Origin: Manihot esculenta
Lineage: Eukaryota > Streptophyta > Magnoliopsida > Malpighiales > Euphorbiaceae
Reading direction: 5' to 3'
Assembly (NCBI RefSeq): GCF_001659605.2
Contig: NC_035162.2
Span: forward strand, 24,540,661-24,604,660
DNA length: 64,000 nucleotides
The notes under the pieces are model-generated. The model had not been told where the DNA came from, made no database searches, and saw only the letters and a program-made list of their open reading frames with translations. Below are positions 55,142 through 64,000 of the stretch, piece by piece (the first letter of the stretch is position 1; every line of letters begins with the position of its first letter). The position numbers and the translations under genes are program-made.

Positions 55142-57421
55142 TGTAACGACCCGAAAATCGGACCGCTATCGGCGCTAGGATCCAGATCGGCTTAAGGCCG
55201 CCGGGACCCGTAGCAAGCCTGACATACAACCTGTAAACCTGTTTAATCCCATACATGATCAACATATACATAAAAATTTGAACTTTTCTCATTCAATTAC
55301 CAAACTCAACCTGTGCATGCATAAAATCATAACTATAATCATTAACCCCACATTGGAATCCTCATCAATGCTCCAATAGGGTAACATTCATACATTAAGT
55401 TTGGTTTACATAAAACATTCATAAATCATTACTTTGGAGAGATCATGTATCAAAAGGGATAACCATACAAACTAGGGTCAAGCACATTCTAATCCTCAAT
55501 AACATCATTTCATTACATAACTATTCAATATCCGTCATGTCCACCAATAGCTATTACATAAACAAGACTTTACTCTAGCTGACCTCCTAGTCTATCCCGT
55601 ACCTGCATACCTGGGGAATTAGGGAAAAGGGGTGAGCTACTAGAGCCCAGTGAGCAGAATAGTAATACATTTAAATCATATATTAAATTTTCATGCTTTC
55701 ATGGAATGCAACACATCATAAACAAATCACATCAAGGATGGTGTTGTCACCTATAGTCCTCTACATTCCAAAGTGCCGGGACGTAGAATGGGTCAACCGG
55801 TCTTTCTCTTAAACATAACATAGCATAACATTCCAAGATGCCGGGACATAGAATGGGTCAACCGGTCTTTCTCTTACATAGTGCCGGGACGTAGAATGGG
55901 TCAACCGGACTTCCATACCATACCATACCGTATCATATCACATCGCATCATATCGAGGACTAAGGATCATCCAACATCCATCCACATCCATCATAGAATT
56001 ATGCAATGCAGCATATTCATGAATTCTAATGCAAACAACCTAGGATATCACATGGCATTCATGATGCATGAACATGCTCAAACTTAATAATTTATTTGCT
56101 TTAAAACATAAAGGTTTATTCTACTCACCTCTGGCTAGCTCTGAAAATATCCTGGAGCAGCTGACTCACTGCTGGGGTCCTCGGTTCCTCGGATCTGAAC
56201 CTACACAGGTGGACTCAAATGAGGACCAAACAAACTAGAACATGACTCTAAAATACCCCCCAAAGACCCCCTAAAAACACCTCAAAATAATCAAAGAATT
56301 CATGCAAAAGAGGGCTGAGCAGGGCACTTTCGGCGGCAGGTTCGGCGGCTGAAAGTCCCTCCAGAGCCGAAAGTCATGCACCTTCGGCGGCACTTTCGGC
56401 GGTCGAAGGTTCTCTCCAGAGGCGAAACTCATGCATGTTCGGCGGCACCTTCGGCGGCCGAAAGTCCCCTCCAGAGACGAAAGTCCATTTTCGGGGGCAG
56501 GCTTCGGCAGCCAAAAGGCTAGCCTTCACAGGCATGTTCGGCGGCCGAAAGTTCCTTCGGCTGCCGAACCTGGTTTCTCCCAAATGGCAGAAACTCGGCT
56601 CCAACATGCACAAACGCCTCCCAACCTTTCAATCAAGCATACAACTCAACCAAAACATGCATAGAAACATACATCAGCTCCTAGGGGCTTCAAACTATCC
56701 TAAACCCCAACTACAACACATAGCAACAACACATCAACTCACATTGTCCACAAGTTCACATAAAACCTAACCATGCTCATCTAACCTAAACATGCCTTTC
56801 TACCCCATGAATCAACTTAAAACTTACTTAAAACATAAAATGAGTTCAAGATCGGCTCTTACCTCTTGAAGATCGAGAGAGAGACGACTTAAACTTGGAG
56901 AACCAAGGAAAAGAGCTCCTGAGTCTTCCAAGCCTCAAAACTTGCTCAAATGCTCAAAAATCTTCAAAATAAAGTAAAATCTCATGAAAATCATGAAAGA
57001 TCTGAAGGAAGAAGCTAAAAATCGAAGAGGGGCAGCGGAGAGCTCACCTTGGCCGAAAACGGGGAGAAAAGCTCGCTCGTTCGGACATGGGGACCCCTTT
57101 ATAGGTGGCTGGCCAGGCCACTTTCGGGGGCCTAACGTGCCTCCGCATGCATGCCATGTTCGGCGGCCGAACCTGGACTTCCCTCACTTATGCTTTCGGG
57201 GGCCTAAGGCACACCCGAAGTGCATGCACGTTCGGCGGCCGAACCTGGGTCTTCCTCCAAGATTATTTTTCATGCAAAAACTCATTTCTTACTTGATTAA
57301 AACCATAAAATACATTAAAACATTTTATGAAAACATGGGTTCACCCTTCTAGAGGTTTTCGACATCCGAGATTCCCCCGGACGGTAGGAATTCCGATACC
57401 GGAGTCTAGCAAGATATTACA
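55142..57421 (-). mobile_element. Solo LTR of the Tekay-like gypsy family
   Basis: 2,280 bp, minus orientation, TGTAACGACCCG...AGATATTACA. Flanked by GATGT at 55,137-55,141 and 57,422-57,426. Carries the same palindrome clusters and the tandem AGAATGGGTCAACCGGTCTT-type repeats near 55,785-55,905. The terminal motif has decayed slightly (AGCAAGATATTACA for AGCCGGGTATTACA). Confidence 0.92.
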
Positions 57422-57662
57422 GATGTGTTTTTTGATACATTTTAATCCAGATGAGAAGTCTAAAGATACTAATATTTAACTAAAATATAAGTGTTTTAGT
57501 AGATGAACTTGTATGATTAAATAAATGGTACCTGACTTATGTTCCTATATGCTTTGATGGCTTGATATTGATGAGATTTGGTACTACGCTGCCATCATGA
57601 GAAGCTGCATGTGCATCAGTTGTTGATAGGGACATGCAGATCGCTTAAGAGGGGAATTGGTT

Positions 57663-57960
57663 GCCTGAAAGGACATTTTTATGTCACCTAAGTGAGCAAT
57701 TGATTGCCTAAAAGGGCATTCTTACGTTGCCTAAGTGGACAAATGATTGCCTAAAAGGGCGCTCTTACATCATTTAAGTGGGCAACTAATTGCCTGAAAG
57801 GGCACTCTTACATTGCCTAAAGGCGCTCTTACATCACCTAAGTAGGCGATTGATTGCCTGAAAGGACGCTCTTACATCGCCTAGGAGCACTCTTCTATTG
57901 TGTAAGTGAGCAATTGATGGCCTGAAATGGCGCTCTTACATCACTTAGAGAAGCAATAGG
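57663..57960. repeat. 43-bp minisatellite, about 7 copies
   Basis: Consensus GCCTGAAAGGGCGCTCTTAC followed by ATCACCTAAGTGGGCAATTG ATT. Copies start at about 57,663, 57,706, 57,749, 57,792 (short), 57,815, 57,856 and 57,920. Copies differ by 10-20%, and two carry internal deletions or insertions. It lies inside the non-coding LTR element. A second, looser repeat (AAACTTRTCGCCTTRYG) is in the part left of the solo LTR (54,955-55,090). Confidence 0.85.
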
Positions 57961-58661
57961 TCACTTGAATTTGAAGAAAGAGTTTTTTAATATGTGGAGC
58001 ATACTATCACTTTAGAGGCTCATCTGCAATATCAATTTTTGTATAAGATGTAAAAATATAAAAATTGAATTTGCATGAGATGACCCATTACGATATGTGA
58101 TTCTAAAGTTAATGTAGAGTCTAAATAGAAAAATAAATACAAAAGTGAAAAATAATTATTACTTATCGCTGGTTGTCAAGCACATAGTATTACTTAGTTG
58201 ATATATATAAATATCACCACTTTGCAATAAGATAATTTGTAGAATTTCTTTCTCTTTTTTTTTTTTTTTTTGTATACAATAAAGGGTTCTTTCTAAACCA
58301 TTAACATAATAGTAGATATTGTAAAATAAACGTAATAAAGGACTAATACTCATAGACCTTCATACTTAATGAGAGCTTGAGTGATACTTAAAAGTAACAA
58401 AATATTTATACAAGTCATTTAGCAATACCATCACAAAGTCAATCGCTATAGTAGCAACAGACACAAATTCAGTCACAGGAAGTTTGCGACGAGAGTACCA
58501 AATGCATGATTAATTTCATTGCAAATTTGTCACATAAGCTTTGTGCGACGTAACATAACCCTTTTCACAAGAGTCAAGATTTCTAATATAAATATTAATA
58601 ATAAAAAAAAGTATACTGAAGATACATAGCTTTTTATATTAATTCCTATAGATGGCGCCAA
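57961..58661. other. Internal non-coding part of the LARD-like element
   Basis: No ORF or array recognised. Ends TAGATGGCGCCA immediately before the right LTR. Confidence 0.4.
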
Positions 58662-59062
58662 TGATATTGTTCGCATCATATTTCTTCAGTATGAACCTTC
58701 AAAATAGGAGAGAATATCGGGTAGCAACCTCTCCGATATTTAAGTCAATATATGTGTTGCGTAAATTATGGAATTTACTAATGGAGAGAATAATATATCT
58801 AATTATGGAGGTCGCGAGCTCCTTATATAGTGTGTAAAATAGAGTTTGAATATGATATGAAATCCTAAATAAAATAGGATTCGAAATTCTAAATAATACA
58901 CGATATGAAATTCTATCAGATAAAGATAATATTTTGATATGGATAATATCCTATTGTGATTAGAATTCTATCATTTTATTCGGAGTTATAAGATATTTAA
59001 ATAGTTAATTGATTTGGGTTATTGAGACTCGAATTTAATATATTTTAGTATTGATCTATAAT
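58662..59062 (+). repeat. Right LTR of the non-coding element
   Basis: Direct repeat partner of 54,461-54,893. Confidence 0.6.
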
Positions 59063-59929
59063 ATTTAATTGGTTCATATATTTATTATTTTATTCTATCG
59101 CATTATTCTATTATATATGAGTTTTTGTGATTTTATTTTTTATTATTCAGAGTTTTTAGAATACTCTCACTGGCAAGAATTTTCGGACCACTATCTATTT
59201 TTCATTTTTTTTAAAATTATTAATTAGAATTTTACATGAAATTGAACCTTAATTCAATTTCTTTCATTTTGCTAATATTATGCATTTCTTTTGCATGCAG
59301 ATTTCTTGTGGAATTTCATCTACAGTGGTAAAAAGTGTTTTCATCCTTTCATACTTAATCGTATTTATAATTTGTTGCAATAATATACTTATAAAAAATT
59401 ATTCATTTTATTTTTTTTGGTCACAGTGTTCATTCATCTTCTATTGATCTTGGGTAAGCTCCTTTGCATATGTCCTTTCTCATTTTTAACAATAATATAT
59501 TCTATTTAATTTGCTCAAAATTTCTTCTATTTTTCATTGCTTTTAATTTTTACCGATGATTTTTTGCGTCGGTATTTTTTTGTTTTTTTGTAGTGTTAAA
59601 TTTTGATCAAAATTGATAAAATTGATATGAGTTCATAATTAAAGTTGTGATGAATTTTAAAAGTTTCATTTATTTTCTAAAATTAAAAGTTTAGAATACA
59701 AATATAAATTAACAAAAATGTTTAAATTATTTAGATTAATATACCTAAAAACTACCTATATTAGCATATATAATCATTAAATTTTTAATGGTTTATCTTC
59801 AAATTTTCTCTTCTAGCTCTATTTTAATTAAATTAAATTTCAATTTAAATTTTCATTATAATTGAAAAAAAAAAATACTTTCTTAAAAAATTAAATCGGC
59901 ACAATTAAACCCTAGTATCTTTAATTTTA
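59063..59929. other. Intergenic DNA upstream of the CWF19-like gene
   Basis: AT-rich. Includes an isolated CACTA-like terminus (TTTTTTTGTAGTG ending at 59,595) without a proven partner. The promoter of the CWF19-like gene should be in the last few hundred bases. Composition becomes GC-richer from about 59,940. Confidence 0.35.
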
Positions 59930-60300
59930 AATCATTAGAGCTTTTATCCCTTTCTGGTTTTTCCTAACCCAGTCTTCCCATTCGCATACCCACGGCAACC
60001 CTGTGCAGAAATCTACGCTGCTAAAGCTTCTTCCCGTCCATCGCCTGACCCATTCAGTTAACAAGCATCGCCCAAATCCACCATCACCAGCATTTCAAAT
60101 CGTTTCGCACCAGCAGTTGCATCGTCCGATTCGAGTTGTTAGGAGAAGCAGTACCGGCAAATCCATTTTACCGAGAACCATGCAATAGATGGAAGTTGCT
60201 CATCTGACGCCACACTTACGGCTGGCCATAGACGGCAGTTGCCTGAGGACCAGGCCGTGATACTCCACCGTCTGTCCAGTTTCAGGCCTTTATAGGTCAG
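59930..60300 (+). other. 5'UTR exon of the CWF19-like gene (approximate start)
   Basis: GC-richer block ending in TATAGGTCAG at 60,300, followed by a donor GTAAGC. The matching acceptor TTGTGCAG is at 60,875-60,882. The start of transcription is not visible, and 59,930 is where composition changes. Confidence 0.6.
60003..60188 (+). CDS. Upstream ORF (61 codons) in the CWF19-like 5'UTR
   Basis: ATG at 60,003 (MQKSTLLKLLPVHRL...), ends TAG at 60,186-60,188, entirely inside the leader exon. It resembles no protein I know. It is basic and Pro/His-rich. If the leader is transcribed as drawn, ribosomes meet this ORF before the main start, so it could lower or tune translation. Whether it is conserved or used is unknown. 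Confidence 0.35.
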   Translation: MQKSTLLKLLPVHRLTHSVNKHRPNPPSPAFQIVSHQQLHRPIRVVRRSSTGKSILPRTMQ

Positions 60301-60748
60301 GTAAGCTTTTCTTTCTAATTAGAAGTTTTCTTTGTGATTAGCTCCACACCAGTTTGTTACAATAGCTGGGTCTTTAACTCATGTTGTGATTTGTTTGATA
60401 TCTGTTGAAATATTTTTGGCCATTGAATATTATTGGTTAAATTTTTGAATCTCCTGTTTTTTTGTTGGTTAATTTAATTGAATATTCTTGATTTTTGGTT
60501 CTTGTTAATTTGCAACTTTGATATGGAAATATTTGTTTTGTAGATTGTCTCTGTATAATATAACCAAACATTCTGTTTGGTTTGGTTCTTAGTAATTTTA
60601 AAGTTTTTTCACATTCAGTTTTTTTTTAACTCAGTGATTGCACAGGCCTAGATAGGATTTTGAATATGAGCTTGTTCTTCCACATTTTTGTTTGGTCTAA
60701 CTTCAAGATTATACTTAATTTGATATTTTGCTAGCTTTGTAACCCGAA

Positions 60749-60768
60749 TATATATATATATATATATT
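60749..60768. repeat. (TA)n microsatellite in the 5'UTR intron
   Basis: About ten TA units. Simple slippage repeat. Confidence 0.85.
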
Positions 60769-60909
60769 TTTAATGTACTTGTGTGAATATAAATTGTGTT
60801 TGTTTCTGGATGATTTGGTTCTATACCTGTGTTGAAATCCTATTCCTGATTGTTTATTATATGTTTAGCTTTGATTGTGCAGGACATTTTTTACACTTTG
60901 AAAATAATT

Positions 60910-63900
60910 ATGTTTTCTGGGATCAAGTTCATACCACGTGACCAAGTAAGCTTTCTTCTTCTCATTTTATTCTTATTTTAGATTAGAAGCATTCTCTCTT
61001 CTCATGTTTCCCACAATCATTTTAGGCAGAAGATGAGAATGAGGACTCTTCTACAAGAAAGAGTATAAACTCGGGTAGTATGAGTGAAAAACATAGGAGG
61101 AAAAAAAAAAGTTCATCTTATAGCAGTAGTTCAGATGATGATGTTAGGAGAATAAAAAAAGGAGGCAGGAAAAAGAAAAAATGGTATTCTTCTGATGAAA
61201 ATTCATCGCCAGATTCAAGTGATAGTCATAGTACTGATGACAGTTCTGACCAGTTTGAAAAGAAACAAAGGAATAAAAGAAAGAATAAGAGAGGAAAGCA
61301 TTGTAGTTCTAAGAATGACGACAGCAATATGTCAAAGAAGAGATCAAGAAGAGGTGAGAAGAATTGCTCAGTCATGGGATATTCCTCATCTGTCTCTGAG
61401 GATGAGGGAAAAGATGGAAGCAAGAGGAATGAGGAAAGAGGGGAAAAGGAAGTTGTTGATGATTTTCATGGTATGAATTTTTTGTAGATTTTATTTTTTA
61501 CTTTTGCATTTTGGATAAATGATGAACTAGTGATGTTGATTTGATGATGATGATGATAATGGATCTCATTTTTCAGAGAATGTAGAAATTACAAGAAAAG
61601 AAATGGGTTTGGATTGGATGCTTAGACCTGCAGACAATTCCGATAGAAGGCCTGCAGTGAATGTGGATAACCAGCCAGAGAAACCACATATTGAGGAGGT
61701 AATCTCTTTTCCATGTTAAGTGGAGATTGTTTATCAATTACTTGTTTATATCCCTGTTTTCCATCTCGAGTTAGGAGGAGAATGTGAATCAATTGCTTAT
61801 TTATGTCCCTGTTTTCCATCTTGAGTTAAGTGGAGATTGTTTCCCTGTTTTCCATCTTGAGTTAAATATAAGTAATTTATCAATTGCTTGTTTATGTCCT
61901 GTGAGTAATGAATTCTGTGGGTCTTATGTACTGTTTTAGTTAGTATATTTTAAGATTTGCATAGCATTTGATTGCTATGTACCATTTGATGGTTATATAT
62001 CTTATATGATCCTTATAATTTTATGAACTAATTGAGAAGGGAGTAATATAATATCTATATTGATATCTACATAGATGTGTACATAATTGATATATATATA
62101 AAATTTAGAGCGCTTCACTCCAAAAAGGCCCTCTTTTTGCCTCACACTTAAGGCCATAGAGTACCTTGTCACCTCTTGCCTTAATAAAACTGTGCTATTT
62201 GAAGGAATAGTTATTTTGAACTTTACTTAGGATTCCTAAAGAGTTTAGGTTTGTTTTAGCTTCATAGCAGGCTGTTGTTACTATTTTTTAGGACTATTAG
62301 AACTCTATAAATTCTCTAGATTATATGTATTTTCAGTTTTAGTTTCAATCAATAAAAATCTCTGCAAAGTTTGTTTTCTCAATTTTCATTCATGTGAGTG
62401 TATGTTATCTTTGTAAGCTTCATGCTGCATCGGTGCATGTTGTGATAAAGTGCTTGTCACCTTCTTTGGTAGTCTGCAGGAATACTTTTTATTATTATTT
62501 ATTTTGTTTTCTTGTACTAGATGAATAGAGTGAATCCTAGAGAATTGAATCCATATCTCAAGGATAATGGAAGTGGTTATCCAGATGATTCAGAAGAGAA
62601 AGTAGGTGGTGGTCACCAACTTCCTTCTTCATCGCTTGTTGGGGATGGAGGTGCAAGTTGGAGACTAAAAGCCTTAAAGCGTGCAAAAGAGCAAGCAGCT
62701 CGAGAAGGAAGAAAGCTTGAAGAGGTTTGGTTTTCAAATTTATAGATCTTAATGGTACTAGAGCCTTTACTATTGACTTGCTTCTAAAATTTTAAAATTC
62801 CTAGGTTGTGGAAGAAAGATGGGGTTCCCTTGGTCGATTGGCCGTCTCAGCTGTTTCTCATACAGCTGCTCCAGCTCGTGCTCATCTACATGCCATAAAA
62901 AGTAGAAAGCAGGGGTCAGCAGAGCAACACCAGACTAGTGCTGATGATCAAAGTGAGAGAGATGTAGAAGAGGTAATTGTCAATTTTCTTTCCTTCCCTG
63001 TTGATACGGTAATTGTTAAAAGTGGAGTTGAAAATTGTTTGTCATTGTTTGCTACATCAGAATGCTGGTCGAGACTACTTGAAGGATGTATCTGTTCGAC
63101 ATCCTGAGATGAGAGCTCCCAAAGTACGCGATTCCTTATCTTGGGGAAAGCGAAAAAGTCAAAAGATTTCCACAAAGGATTCAGGCCTCATAAATGCTGC
63201 AATTTCTAGCTTAAATAAGTTTCCTGATGATGGAAGCTTTATGAGCAAAGTTCTTAGTCAGCAGAATAGTGATATTACTGGTTCTATTGGTTCCCACAAA
63301 AACCAATATGAATGTGTGGACGCGGTGTCTGAATTGAAGAGACCTAGTCAAGATACAACTGCAGTTAATGAAACATTGAGTGCAAACCAACTGGCAGCCA
63401 AGGCTTTGCAGCTTCGTATGAAAGGAAAACATGAAGTAGCTGATAAACTCATGGTAAGTCAATGATCTTTGTTTTACATATTTCTGCTCAAAAGTTCTTA
63501 TCAAGTTTTTATAGCCATTGGAATTACTTGATATCTTAGCTGATGCCATAGTAGACTGTAGAAGTATCAGAATTACATTAAAGTTTCTTCAGTAATAAAG
63601 GGTTGGATACTTTATTAAGTTGTGGATCTTCTTTCTGTTGATAAAGAAAATTCCCTATAGAATCCTTGGTAATCATCTTTGGGTTCTTCTAATTCTAGCA
63701 TATGCATCACAAGGTTTAACTTTGCTGTTCTACTTATTGTTATCTTCGAGTCTTCATCACTGTCTTGCTATAACATTGGTGAGGGTTTTCTGTAATTATT
63801 TGTTGTTTGTTTCTCAATACATCACATTGTTGTTTTTGTTAAATTTAAAATGCAAATGAAAGAGGTGCTTGTTATAAATGTATGGACTTCGAGATACAGT

Positions 63901-64000
63901 TGTTTACAACTAAATGCTAGATCTTATTATATTATTGGTCTTGATGTGTTATTGTTGAAAAATAAAACACAAATTCACTCTTAGGTAAATGATATGTTCT
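60910..64000 (+). CDS. CWF19L2: CWF19-like protein 2 homologue, 5' part (spliceosome-associated)
   Basis: Plant relative of Cwf19/CWF19L2, a factor associated with spliceosome and lariat turnover. Exons: 60,883-60,945 (ATG 60,910, MFSGIKFIPRDQ), 61,026-61,470, 61,577-61,698, 62,521-62,724, 62,805-62,972, 63,061-63,453 (donor GTAAGT). Coding so far is 1,368 nt, 456 codons in frame, with GT-AG introns. The second coding exon is a Lys/Ser/Asp-rich disordered stretch. Family phrases follow: RKEMGLDWMLRP, NPRELNPYLKDNGSGYP, WRLKALKRAKEQAAREGR, VVEERWGSLGRLAVS, RAHLHAIKSRK, RHPEMRAPKVRDSLSWGKRK and NQLAAKALQLRMKGKHEVADKLM. The conserved CwfJ C-terminal domains must lie beyond 64,000. Confidence 0.92.
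61715..61895. repeat. Intronic tandem repeat, ~65-bp unit
   Basis: In the intron 61,699-62,520. Two full and one partial diverged copies of GTGGAGATTGTTTATCAATT...TTATGTCCCTGTTTTCCATC...GAGTTA. Confidence 0.75.
63454..64000 (+). other. Intron of the CWF19-like gene, continuing off the window
   Basis: Starts with GTAAGTCAATG. No convincing acceptor plus conserved coding sequence before the right edge. Confidence 0.5.

Larger units (their letters stand above)
54461..59062 (+). mobile_element. Non-coding LTR element (LARD-like) interrupted by a solo LTR
   Basis: Direct repeats of about 400-430 bp start TGATATTGTTC at 54,461 and 58,662. They share TTATGGAATTTA, TAGAGTTTGAATATGATATGAAAT, ATATGGATAAT.TCCTATTGTGATTAG and GAGACTCGAATTTAATATATTTTA, with roughly 15% divergence. 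The interior (54,900-55,141 plus 57,422-58,661, after removing the solo LTR) holds repeats but no retroelement protein. The PBS, exact right end and TSD are unresolved. Confidence 0.6.

Noticed and set aside
57663..57960. CRISPR-like array
   Set aside because: The repeats are contiguous and diverged with no unique spacers, and the DNA is plant nuclear. It is a minisatellite.
59168..59595. Possible small CACTA element (CACTGGCAAGAATTTT ... TTTTTTTGTAGTG)
   Set aside because: The left end is a poor match, and the 3-bp flanks (TCT and TTA) do not agree.
61195..61476. Second long frame overlapping the CWF19-like second coding exon
   Set aside because: Shadow frame of a Lys/Ser/Asp-rich exon. 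The other frame splices in phase with conserved exons.

Overview
The window is nuclear DNA from a dicot plant. The evidence is spliced genes with plant-type introns, strong AT richness, and nested Mutator, Ty1/copia and Ty3/gypsy elements. The gypsy long terminal repeats (LTRs) remind me of Euphorbiaceae genomes such as cassava or rubber, but that is a guess and not shown here. Only three host genes are supported. They are an AP-1 clathrin adaptor sigma subunit (22.3-24.3 kb, +, all coding exons with good splice sites), a G-type lectin S-receptor-like kinase of the LECRK class (29.0-31.4 kb, -, full length but with one in-frame UGA), and the 5' part of a CWF19-like 2 spliceosome factor (5'UTR near 59.9 kb, CDS from 60,910 and running off the right edge, +). 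They have no evident functional link.

The rest is mostly mobile DNA. 1-2.3 kb is a decayed Mutator transposase (-), with a cluster of near-perfect palindromes upstream of it. 3.4-4.4 kb is a decayed DUF4283-like (LINE ORF1-type) protein. Copia remnants lie at 5.6-6.0 kb (RNase H, +) and 9.7-10.1 kb (reverse transcriptase, -).

10.3-18.5 kb is a three-layer nest. An old LTR (10,312-18,549 in three pieces) was split by a Mutator-like element (10,553-11,781) with very long terminal inverted repeats (TIRs), a 9-bp target-site duplication (TSD) and a captured exon fragment. It was split again by a nearly pristine non-autonomous LTR retrotransposon of the same family (12,497-18,403; 1,724-bp LTRs, TSD cgttc). 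That element has a tRNA-Asp primer binding site (PBS) and a gag-like ORF interrupted by one UAG, but no reverse transcriptase or integrase.

18.5-22.3 kb holds a pyrimidine-rich tract, a CACTA-like end, a 220-bp direct repeat and an inverted-repeat element (20,439-21,641). 26.2-27.05 kb is a small TRIM-like (miniature LTR) element. 28.3-28.7 kb is an Athila-type gag scrap beside the kinase gene. 32.6-36.7 kb is a fold-back of fragments of the 12.5-kb family, opened by a solo gypsy LTR (33,116-35,403, TSD aaggg). 36.99-40.65 kb is a truncated Athila-like element (LTR, PBS, gag, protease).

40.65-53.34 kb is a Tekay-like chromovirus (40,771-50,726, TSD gtttt) inserted in the LTR of an older, internally deleted relative. 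The young copy has a frameshift, two nonsense codons and changed reverse transcriptase and RNase H residues. 54.46-59.06 kb is a non-coding LTR element that carries a 43-bp minisatellite and another solo LTR (55,142-57,421, TSD gatgt). I saw no tRNA, rRNA or CRISPR features and nothing prokaryotic. The most unusual items are the young non-autonomous retroelement with its UAG-split ORF, the purine/pyrimidine fold-back Mutator element, and the palindrome cluster near 2.6 kb.
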